Below are positions 6,215-12,577 of a DNA stretch of 14,409 nt, one piece after another; the stretch's first letter is position 1; the number at the start of each line of letters is the position of its first letter. Position numbers and translations under genes: made by a program. Origin of the DNA: CAYNFH01 sp964396385 (lineage in GTDB: Bacteria > Armatimonadota > Chthonomonadetes > Chthonomonadales > CAJBBX01); contig CAYNFH010000172.1 of the NCBI GenBank assembly GCA_964396385.1, positions 1 through 14,409 on the forward strand, given 5' to 3'. The notes beneath the pieces were generated by a model. It was not told where the DNA came from and did not search any database. It was given only the letters and a program-made list of their open reading frames with translations.

Positions 6215-9025
6215 TCAGGGATGTTCGGAGGGAACGGCGGGGACGCCACGGCGAGCGTCCGCCAGGGCATAGGTTACCGCCTCGATCAAGCTCATGGTGC
6301 GGCCCTCCTCCCACGTCTGACGGAAGGTGTCTTCGCCCAGCACCTGCCGCACCACGGCCACGTGGTGGTCGAAATCGGCGCGGTCCTCCGGTGGCAGCGG
6401 GGAGTTCATGGTCGCGCGGAGCGTATCGGAAACCGCGAAGAGGCAGCCGGCCCGCTCCGCCTCGCGCTCCAGGTAGGCGAGCTTCGCCAGGCCGTCCAGG
6501 CAGCCGCCGATGGCCGTCTTGAACCCCAGGCGGCACGCTATCTCCAGGCTCTCCGAGAACCAGGCGCGGGCGGCCGGATAGTCACCCTGATGGGTCGCCA
6601 CGTGGCCCAGGTTGTTCAGCGCCAGCGCAATGCCCTGTGTGTCACCCAGATCCTGGAAGAGGTCCCTCGCCTCGGAAAGGCGACGCCTGGCCGGATCCCA
6701 CTCCCGCTGATAGATCAGCACGTTCGCAAGGTTCAGCACGGACATGGCGCTGCCACGGTGGTCGCCGATCTCCCGCTGCAGGGCCAGCGCGCGCTCGAAC
6801 AGCTCCTGCGCCGCCTGGTAGGAGCCGACCATCGCGCGATTGACGCCCAGGTGCTGCAGGGAGGTCGCCAGGCCGGCGCGGTCGCCGAGACGGGTTTCTA
6901 TCTCGATGGCCTCCTCCAGCAGCGTCCGGCTGCCCTCGTAGTCGCCCTGTCCTCCAGCCAGCCAGCCCGCTCCGTTGAGGGCGCCCGCTCTCCGCGGCTC
7001 GTCCGTCCCGGCCGGCACGCGGTCCAGGAAGCATGCCAGCCAGTCTCGTCCCTCCCGAAAGTAGCCGCGAAGCCACCAGAACCTCCACAGCCTCTCCGCC
7101 GCCCTCAGGCCCTGGCGATGCGCTTCTGGCGTGCTCCGGCAGGAGTCCAGCATGGCGCGGAGGTTATCCCGCTCGCGCTGCAGGCGGTCCAGCCATTCCA
7201 CCTGCTCCGGTCCGGTGAGGTACGGCTCTGCCTCTTCGGCCAGCTCTGCGAAGAAGGTGCGGTGCCTGCCGCGCACTGTCTCGGTCTCGGTGGCCTCGCG
7301 CAGCTTCTCCGCGGCATATTGCCTCAGCGATTCCAGCAGCCGGTACCGATCGGCTCCCACATCGCCCTGCTCCGCTACGACGAGCGAGCGGTCCACCAGG
7401 TGACTCAGGAGGTCGAGGATATCGTAGGAGGATAGTTCGTGAGTCGTGAGTCGTGAGTCGTGAGTCGTGAGAGCAGAACCCCGATGTGGTCCGCACTCGT
7501 TCGCGGATGCGATTCCTCCGTTCTCACGACTCACGACTTGCGACTCACGACTGTCGTCATCGGCGCAGACGGCTTCGGCGGCCTCCAGCGTCCAGCCGCC
7601 GGAGAAGACGGAGAGGCGGTTCAACAGCGTGCGCTCCTCGTCCGAGAGGAGGCCGTAGCTCCAGTCGATAAGGGCGGTGAGGGTCTTCTGGCGCGGCAGC
7701 ACCGTGCGGATACCGCCGGTGAGGAGCCGCAAGCGATCGTCGAGCCGCTGGGCGATCTTCTCAGGGCTGAGCACATTCACGCGGGCCGCGGCCAGCTCGA
7801 GGGCAAGCGGGATGCCGTCCAGGCGCCGGCAGATCTGCAGGACGTGGGGAGCGTTCGCCGGCGTAAGGGTGAAGCCTGGCTCGATGCCGGCGGCGCGCTC
7901 CACAAATAGCCGAACGGCCTCATATCGTCCGAGCTCGGCGGGCGCCGGCACACGTTCAAGCAGGTCGTCGGCGCACTCCGGCAGGGAGAGGGACGGTACG
8001 CGCCACGCCTTCTCGCCCGCAACGCGCAGCCGCTCCTGGCTCGTTGCGAGCACGGCGAGCTGCGGACAGCTCCGCAGCAGCGCGTCGGCGAGCTCGGCCA
8101 CAGCCTGGACCACGTGCTCGCAGTTATCCAGCATCAGGAGGAGCGTGCGTGTCTGGAGATAGTTGATGAGTGTATCCGTGATGGAGCGCCCCGCCTCCTC
8201 TCGGAGTCCCAGGGTGGTCGCCACGAGCGCCGGGACAAGGGAGGCGTCGGCCAGGGGAGCTAGCTCCACCACCCACACTCCGTCCGTGTAGTGGTCCAGC
8301 AGGCCCGCGGCGGCCTGTATCCCCAACCGCGTCTTGCCGCAGCCGCCCGCGCCGGTGAGAGTCACGAGGCGGTGGCACATGAGCAGCGCCTGGACCTCTT
8401 CTATCTCCGCCTCGCGGCCCACAAAGGTAGTGAGCTGCTGAGGAAGGTTGGTGGGGAGGGAGTCCAGGGAGCGGAGCGGGGGAAACTCCGAAGGAAGGTC
8501 CGGGTGGCTGAGCTGGTACACCTTCTCCGGCCGCTGGAGGTCGCGCAGCCGGTGAGTGCCCAGGTCCTTCAAGGAGGCGCCTTCCGGCAAATGGTTTCTG
8601 ACGGCCTCGTAGATGGCCTGCGTCACCAGAGTTTGACCGCCGCATGCGAGGGAGCGAAGGCGCGCGCAGCGGTTCACGGCCGGGCTGTTGTAGTCGCCTT
8701 CGTGAAGCTCCGCGGGCCCGACGTGGACGGCGGCGCGGACCCGGATAGGAGTCTCGGCCGGCCAAGTCTCGCGGGAGAGGGCGCGCTGGAACTGGCACGC
8801 GGCCGCCACTGCATGCGCCGGATCGTCGAAAACCGTAAAAGTACTGTCCCCTTCACCCCTGCTGCGGACAATGCGGCCGCCCCCCTTCTGAACCGCCTCG
8901 GCGATGATGCTCCAGTGTCGCGCGTGCGAGTCCCGCATGCTGCGCGGGTTCGCTTCCCACAGGCGCGTGGAGCCCTCGATATCGGTAAAGAGGAAGGTGA
9001 GAGGTCGGTCGTGAAGATTGCTCAT
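6215..9025 (-). CDS. Class III nucleotide cyclase domain / NB-ARC-like ATPase / TPR regulator
   Basis: This 936-residue protein is a likely cytosolic signal integrator. Residues about 8-175 form a class III adenylate/guanylate cyclase domain: metal-binding Asp15 (FTDIEGST) and Asp60 (GEGD), adenine-specifying Asp111, and transition-state Asn118 and Arg122 (NRCAR). The substrate-specifying Lys expected four residues before Asp60 is Arg56, so activity is uncertain. Residues about 195-480 are an NB-ARC/STAND-type ATPase (COG3903-like): Walker A GAGGCGKT near 225-232, Walker B LLLMLDN near 295-301, and a GLPL-like GIPLALELAAAR near 404-415. Residues about 560-900 are helical TPR-type repeats. Residues 491-530 come from an inverted tandem-repeat insert (7437-7555), in frame between the winged-helix-like region and the following DILDLLSHLVDRSLV segment. 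It lacks a recognisable C-terminal DNA-binding domain. It is divergent from a Crp/Fnr gene 56 bp away, which suggests a shared cyclic-nucleotide pathway. ATG 9025 has no clear ribosome binding site. Confidence 0.9.
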   Translation of the reverse strand: MSNLHDRPLTFLFTDIEGSTRLWEANPRSMRDSHARHWSIIAEAVQKGGGRIVRSRGEGDSTFTVFDDPAHAVAAACQFQRALSRETWPAETPIRVRAAVHVGPAELHEGDYNSPAVNRCARLRSLACGGQTLVTQAIYEAVRNHLPEGASLKDLGTHRLRDLQRPEKVYQLSHPDLPSEFPPLRSLDSLPTNLPQQLTTFVGREAEIEEVQALLMCHRLVTLTGAGGCGKTRLGIQAAAGLLDHYTDGVWVVELAPLADASLVPALVATTLGLREEAGRSITDTLINYLQTRTLLLMLDNCEHVVQAVAELADALLRSCPQLAVLATSQERLRVAGEKAWRVPSLSLPECADDLLERVPAPAELGRYEAVRLFVERAAGIEPGFTLTPANAPHVLQICRRLDGIPLALELAAARVNVLSPEKIAQRLDDRLRLLTGGIRTVLPRQKTLTALIDWSYGLLSDEERTLLNRLSVFSGGWTLEAAEAVCADDDSRESQVVSRENGGIASANECGPHRGSALTTHDSRLTTHELSSYDILDLLSHLVDRSLVVAEQGDVGADRYRLLESLRQYAAEKLREATETETVRGRHRTFFAELAEEAEPYLTGPEQVEWLDRLQRERDNLRAMLDSCRSTPEAHRQGLRAAERLWRFWWLRGYFREGRDWLACFLDRVPAGTDEPRRAGALNGAGWLAGGQGDYEGSRTLLEEAIEIETRLGDRAGLATSLQHLGVNRAMVGSYQAAQELFERALALQREIGDHRGSAMSVLNLANVLIYQREWDPARRRLSEARDLFQDLGDTQGIALALNNLGHVATHQGDYPAARAWFSESLEIACRLGFKTAIGGCLDGLAKLAYLEREAERAGCLFAVSDTLRATMNSPLPPEDRADFDHHVAVVRQVLGEDTFRQTWEEGRTMSLIEAVTYALADARRGVPAVPSEHP
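7437..7555 (-). repeat. Inverted-arm tandem repeat insert C (7-bp units), within the cyclase-ATPase gene
   Basis: On the plus strand, five exact copies of TCGTGAG run from 7437 to 7471. After a 51-bp spacer come CTCACGA (7523-7529), CTCACGA (7530-7536), the variant CTTGCGA (7537-7543) and CTCACGA (7544-7550). The right units are exact reverse complements of the left unit apart from the variant. The coding segment 7436-7555 is exactly 120 bp, or 40 codons (residues 491-530), and encodes Ser/Thr/His/Arg-rich sequence such as THDSRLTTHE. Flanking residues continue the normal family sequence on either side. Confidence 0.88.
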
Positions 9026-9081
9026 GAAGTAACTGCCGGCAGAGTCACCGGTACAGACGACACGCGGTCTCTCCGGTTTCT

Positions 9082-9786
9082 ATGAAACAGCTCTCTATGG
9101 AGTCAAATGCCGATATCCTGAAGTGCGTGCCGCTGTTCTCCAGCCTGGACGAATTTGCGCTGGAAGCGCTGGCCCGGCGGTGCCGGCGGAGGCGGTTCCG
9201 CGCGAATGACACACTCTTCCACAAGGGGGAGCCCGGCCACACCCTCTATGTCATCGTAGAAGGCAGCGTCAAGATCCAGAACGCCACGCCGACCGGCGAG
9301 ATCGTGCACCTGGCCATGCGGAAAGCTGGGGAGCCGTTCGGCGAGATGTCGCTTATAGACGGCAAGCCGCGCATGGCGGACGCCGTGACGGCCGAGGAGA
9401 GCGACATCCTCATGCTGGACCGGGAAGACTTCGTGCGCTGCATTCGCAGGGCGCCCGAGATAGCCCTCGGTGTTATGGGCTGCCTCGCGGATCGGCTGCG
9501 TGAAGCGGCCAACCAGCGTGAAAGTCACCAGGGACTCAGTCCCGTGGGGCGTGTGGCCGAGATCCTTCTGGACCTGGCGCAGTCTCACGGCCACCTGGAG
9601 CGAGGCGGCGCGATCCGGATCTGTGCGCGCGTCTCGCAGCAGGAGCTGGCGGAACGGACCGGCACCGTGCGTGAAACCGTGAACCGCGCTTTCGGATACC
9701 TCCGCTCCGCCGGCGCCATCCGGATGGACGGGCGCACGGTCATCGTCATGGACCGCCAGAAGCTCCGCCAGTTCAGCCTGCGTTAG
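9082..9786 (+). CDS. Crp/Fnr-family transcriptional regulator
   Basis: The 234-residue cytosolic protein has an N-terminal cyclic-nucleotide-binding domain (about 12-125) and a C-terminal winged helix-turn-helix (about 154-225). The binding pocket signature FGEMSLIDGKPRMADAV (86-102) keeps Glu88 and Arg97, the positions that in CRP contact the ribose and phosphate of cAMP; the residue after Arg is Met rather than Ser/Thr. The recognition segment VSQQELAERTGTVRETVNRAF (184-204) is typical of the family. There is no N-terminal Cys cluster, so an Fnr-type iron-sulfur sensor is unlikely. The gene is divergent from the cyclase-domain regulator across 56 bp, in which I find no convincing TGTGA-N6-TCACA site or standard promoter. 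Start ATG 9082 or ATG 9097 are both possible, and neither has a clear ribosome binding site. Ligand identity is inferred from the residues and the neighbour. Confidence 0.92.
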   Translation: MKQLSMESNADILKCVPLFSSLDEFALEALARRCRRRRFRANDTLFHKGEPGHTLYVIVEGSVKIQNATPTGEIVHLAMRKAGEPFGEMSLIDGKPRMADAVTAEESDILMLDREDFVRCIRRAPEIALGVMGCLADRLREAANQRESHQGLSPVGRVAEILLDLAQSHGHLERGGAIRICARVSQQELAERTGTVRETVNRAFGYLRSAGAIRMDGRTVIVMDRQKLRQFSLR

Positions 9787-9828
9787 TGGTGCGCCTCTAC
9801 TCTAGGATAGCCTGCCCAGTCCGCAATG

Positions 9829-11160
9829 TCAATGAACGTTCGCGGGACTGCTTGGAGCGGAGGCGGATACGCCGCGTGGACCAGCTTCCCACCGTGTGGG
9901 GAATAGCTCCCGCGCGTTGCCCCTCATGATGCGGTCCACGAGCTCCGGAACCTCCGGCTCGACAATCCATCGTGCCGCAACGAGCTCCGTCAGGGCCTCT
10001 GTGATTCCCAGCCGTGCGATGCGGCTGTGCCCGTATACCGTCTCCACCGTGATGTAGTCCCCGCCGAAGGTGAAGAGCTTGTTGGCCGGCGCCGCCAGCA
10101 GGAACTCCTTCAGGAACCGGACCCCCGCCAGCGGATTGATGATCCAGGCCCAGCACATGTCTATATATACGTTACGGTAGTGCTTTGCCAGCGCGATGTA
10201 TTCATCCTGGTACGGATAGCCGATGTGCATGAGCACGAACCGAGCGTCCGGGAACTCCTGAAGGAGAGGGCAGAGGTCGGCCGCGTTGTGACGCACACGT
10301 TCAAGCGTCATGTACCCCGTGCCGGCGTAGTAGCCCGTGTGCAGCTTGACCGGCAGGCCCCTCTCCGCCGCTTTGCCCACGCAGTAACGGAACAGGAAGT
10401 CCTCCAGCGGTTTGCGCTCGTCCTGCGAAAGCTGTTCCCTCTGTGCCAGCCGCGCGAAGAGGGGCTCCGCTTCGGCCCGCGTGGCCGGCCCAAAGTCCAG
10501 CCTGCGCCCATAGGCGCACTGACTCTTGACCGCAACGGCCCGGGGACCATACGTGGCAAAGTACCAGTCCACGATCTCCAGCCATTCGTCCAGGGAGGCA
10601 GCCGACTTGCCCGTCTCCCGCTCAACCTGTTCCAGCGCGGGTGGAGTGCTCAGATGCAGGATGCTCAGATCTTGCGGCAGCAGGTCCGGCAGCTCGGTCT
10701 CCATGAAGACACGCTGGAGAGAGTTGACCTGGCAGCACTCCAGGTTGGACCGCTCCCGGAGGATCTCGCGGTAGAATCCCGGACGCACGAGCTCACGGTA
10801 CCTCTCCGCCAGAAATGGCGCTGTCTGGGCAGTATGGTCATCCAGTCCGTAAAGACCGCGCAACGTGTGCCGCACTGCCTGACCGTAGCCGGTGTGCTTG
10901 GCCCGCTCCCAGTAGGGGAGCAGGAGGCTACACTTCTCCTCCGTGCAGGTCTCGGGGTCCCAAAACCGACGGCCCTCCTCCCGGGACATTCCGGCGCTCT
11001 GGAGGTCATCCCTCAGGTAGTGCATGAACAGGTAGGACCAGTCGTCGCACGGGAAGAGGTTGCCGCCCAGTCCCCGCTGCTCCGTGCGGTCGCGCTCCTC
11101 GATGAGGTGCTCGTGGGTGTCCACGAATGGGGTCTGCTCCACCAGGTCTCGAATGTTCAT
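9829..11160 (-). CDS. Metal-dependent amidohydrolase family protein
   Basis: The 443-residue protein is a predicted TIM-barrel metallohydrolase of the amidohydrolase superfamily, closest in appearance to the amidohydrolase 2 (COG2159) and uronate isomerase-like groups. The N-terminal metal site reads VDTHEHL, with His16 and His18 after strand 1. Candidate further ligands are His274 in KLHTGYY, His312 in LMHIGYP and Asp368 in FGGDY. Lys212 in VKSQ could be a carbamylated bridge, but this is unproven. Substrate is unknown; hydrolysis, decarboxylation or sugar-acid isomerisation are all known in the superfamily. Its ATG overlaps the TGA of the upstream LysR-type gene by four bases, so the two are co-transcribed and probably translationally coupled. 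The gene converges on the Crp/Fnr gene with 42 bp between stops, where I see no clear terminator hairpin. Confidence 0.85.
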   Translation of the reverse strand: MNIRDLVEQTPFVDTHEHLIEERDRTEQRGLGGNLFPCDDWSYLFMHYLRDDLQSAGMSREEGRRFWDPETCTEEKCSLLLPYWERAKHTGYGQAVRHTLRGLYGLDDHTAQTAPFLAERYRELVRPGFYREILRERSNLECCQVNSLQRVFMETELPDLLPQDLSILHLSTPPALEQVERETGKSAASLDEWLEIVDWYFATYGPRAVAVKSQCAYGRRLDFGPATRAEAEPLFARLAQREQLSQDERKPLEDFLFRYCVGKAAERGLPVKLHTGYYAGTGYMTLERVRHNAADLCPLLQEFPDARFVLMHIGYPYQDEYIALAKHYRNVYIDMCWAWIINPLAGVRFLKEFLLAAPANKLFTFGGDYITVETVYGHSRIARLGITEALTELVAARWIVEPEVPELVDRIMRGNARELFPTRWEAGPRGVSASAPSSPANVH

Positions 11161-12074
11161 GCATGATCCATTCCGTGTGAGGAGCCGGTTTCCTGTCTCG
11201 ATACCTGGCGGAGCACCTCCAGAAACGACTCTAGGACAGGCGAGGTGTCATCGCGCCGGTACACTGCGGCGAGCGTCGTTCGCGGCGCGGGTTCGGCAAG
11301 AGGCCGGTAGACCATGCCCTCCCAGTGTACGCTTCGAGCGGACGCCGGGACCAGGGTGACCCCAAGACCGGCCGCGACCAGGGCGATGGCGGTGTGGATC
11401 TCCGCCGCCTCCTGAGCTACGTGCGGGCGGAATCCAGCCTCCTCGCAGGCGCTGATCAGGAAGTCCGCATAGCTGGGCTTCGGGTTGCGAGGGAACAGGA
11501 TGAACGGCTCCTCGGCCAGCGCGGGAAGCGGAATCTGGGTGCGGGCTGCGAGTGGGTGCAGCGCCGGGAGCGCCGCCAGGAGAGGCTCCTCCAGAAGTGG
11601 CTCCCCGACCAGCCCCTCCTCGATCACGGGCGGCCTCGCAAGCCCAACGTGGATCCGTCTATCGCGCAACGCCTGCGCCTGCCGCGCGGAAACCAGCTCC
11701 CTGAGTACGAGATCCACTTCCGGGTACCGGCGCCGGTAGGCGGAGAGAGCCGCCGGCAACAGCCGGTAGATGGCCGTGCCCACGAATCCTATCCCAAGCC
11801 AGCCGACCTCGCCACGCGCCACTCTCCGGCTGGATCGCACCGCCTCCTCCAGGTGAGAGATGGTAGCGCGCGCCTCGTCCAGGAATGCCTGGCCGGCAGG
11901 CGTGAGGGAGACCCGCCGGTTGGTGCGGTGAAACAGGGCGAAGCCGAGCTCCCGCTCGAGCTGCTGGATCTGCTGGCTGAGCGGCGGCTGCGCGATGTAC
12001 AGCCGTTGCGCGGCGCGGCCAAAATGCAGCTCCTCGGCGACGGCGATGAAGTAACGGAGGTGTCGCAGCTCCAT
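11157..12074 (-). CDS. LysR-type transcriptional regulator
   Basis: The 305-residue protein has an N-terminal winged helix-turn-helix (MELRHLRYFIAVAEELHFGR onward, with AAQRLYIAQPPLSQQIQQLE at about 21-40) and a periplasmic-binding-like effector domain (about 90-295). The HFGRAA and IAQPPLSQQI sequences are typical of the CatR/BenM/CbbR side of the family. Start ATG 12074 is chosen because the family begins MELRHLRYF; an in-frame ATG at 12107 would add 11 unrelated residues and lies within the operator dyad. The gene leads a two-gene operon with the amidohydrolase (ATGA overlap). It is divergent from the acyl carrier protein gene across 137 bp that hold a 23-bp dyad and a promoter, consistent with control of both directions. 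Effector unknown. Confidence 0.93.
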   Translation of the reverse strand: MELRHLRYFIAVAEELHFGRAAQRLYIAQPPLSQQIQQLERELGFALFHRTNRRVSLTPAGQAFLDEARATISHLEEAVRSSRRVARGEVGWLGIGFVGTAIYRLLPAALSAYRRRYPEVDLVLRELVSARQAQALRDRRIHVGLARPPVIEEGLVGEPLLEEPLLAALPALHPLAARTQIPLPALAEEPFILFPRNPKPSYADFLISACEEAGFRPHVAQEAAEIHTAIALVAAGLGVTLVPASARSVHWEGMVYRPLAEPAPRTTLAAVYRRDDTSPVLESFLEVLRQVSRQETGSSHGMDHA

Positions 12075-12097
12075 GCGAGAAGGGCTTCGGAAGGACA

Positions 12098-12120
12098 ATT
12101 GATACATTCAGACTATCAAT
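12098..12120. promoter_or_regulatory. LysR-type operator dyad
   Basis: ATTGATA-N9-TATCAAT is a perfect 7-bp inverted repeat with a T-N11-A core, the form of a LysR-type recognition site. It lies just upstream of the LysR-type gene start (12074) and is centred at 12109, about 64 bases before the predicted start of transcription of the ACP gene. LysR-type activators usually bind near position -65. The AT-rich sequence stands out against the GC-rich surroundings. Confidence 0.7.
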
Positions 12121-12136
12121 CGGCTCGGAAGATATA

Positions 12137-12166
12137 TTGGACATACACGGGAGTATCTCCTACAAT
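12137..12166 (+). promoter_or_regulatory. Sigma70-like promoter for the acyl carrier protein gene
   Basis: A -35 box TTGGAC (12137-12142) and a -10 box TACAAT (12161-12166) are separated by 18 bp. Transcription would start near 12173 and read into the ACP gene at 12212. The LysR-type dyad lies immediately upstream. Confidence 0.6.
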
Positions 12167-12211
12167 CCGGAGGTGATGGCGGGTCGTTTCCCGCCCGGAA
12201 AGGTAGAAGAG

Positions 12212-12472
12212 ATGACTACGGAGACTGCGACGACCTATGGGCGCGTGCAGCGAATCGTGGCCGACATTCTCGACGCGCCGGTGGAGGAGGTTGCCCCGGA
12301 AGCGCACCTTGAGCGCGACCTCGGCGCCGACTCGCTCGACTACGTGGAGATCGCCATGAGGCTGGAGGATGAGTTCGGCATCCAGGTAGACGAAGACGCC
12401 GCACCCATGGTCACGGTGCGGGAGGTGGTTCAGTACGTGGAGGAGCAATTACAGGTCGCGACCTGCCGCTAA
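12212..12472 (+). CDS. Acyl carrier protein
   Basis: The 86-residue protein is an acidic four-helix carrier. Its phosphopantetheine attachment motif is DLGADSLDYVEI, with Ser41 as the modified residue. The rest fits AcpP-like proteins: RVQRIVADIL at the start and LEDEFGIQVDEDAA after the DSL motif. Start ATG 12212 is preceded by AAAGG at eight bases, and the reading frame upstream overlaps the promoter, so earlier starts are rejected. There are no fatty acid or polyketide synthase genes in the window, so this is a stand-alone carrier. It may be a second AcpP or one dedicated to a particular pathway. It is divergent from the LysR-type gene and probably under its control. A membrane protein gene follows 105 bp downstream. 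Which synthase it serves is not visible. Confidence 0.92.
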   Translation: MTTETATTYGRVQRIVADILDAPVEEVAPEAHLERDLGADSLDYVEIAMRLEDEFGIQVDEDAAPMVTVREVVQYVEEQLQVATCR

Positions 12473-12479
12473 AGCATCA

Positions 12480-12562
12480 GGTCGGGCGGAGTGGAGCCAG
12501 GCAGGAGACCCGACCCGTCTAGGGGAAACAAGCCATGGCGGCCGGGTAAATCTCACGGCCGC
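12480..12562 (+). other. Possible structured leader between ACP and membrane protein genes
   Basis: The 105-bp gap holds two inverted repeats: GGTCGGG (12480-12486) with CCCGACC (12509-12515), loop 22, and GCGGCCG (12538-12544) with CGGCCGC (12556-12562), loop 11. A 9-bp direct repeat CCATGGCGG occurs at 12533-12541 and 12576-12584, and the second copy covers the start codon of the next gene. There is no T-run, so these are not simple intrinsic terminators. In GC-rich DNA such stems can occur by chance. No known riboswitch was recognised. Confidence 0.3.
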
Positions 12563-12577
12563 GCCACCCCTACCTCC

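Noticed and set aside
6210..6217. Convergent stop codons one base apart as a possible frameshift or fusion site
   Set aside because: Both genes end with normal family C-termini in opposite directions, so tight packing is enough explanation.
6128..7435. 435-codon plus-strand open frame opposite the cyclase-ATPase gene
   Set aside because: It is antisense to the TPR coding region of a clear multidomain protein, and no domain can be recognised in it.
7437..7550. Tandem heptamers as a possible CRISPR array
   Set aside because: The units are 7 bp and contiguous with no unique spacers between them, there is a single inverted second array, and no cas genes are present.
9076..9088. GTTTC-TAT-GAAAC palindrome across the Crp/Fnr start codon
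   Set aside because: The stem is only five bases with a three-base loop, and no partner site was found, so it may be chance.
12169..12177. GGAGGTGAT, a perfect match to the 16S anti-Shine-Dalgarno sequence
   Set aside because: The only nearby ATG (12176) overlaps it. It lies around the predicted transcription start and is about 35 bases from the real ACP start, which has its own AAAGG.
12502..12510. CAGGAGACC, resembling the 3' box of cobalamin riboswitches
   Set aside because: The rest of the cobalamin aptamer is absent: the region upstream is the ACP coding sequence, with no GCCACTG or other core elements.
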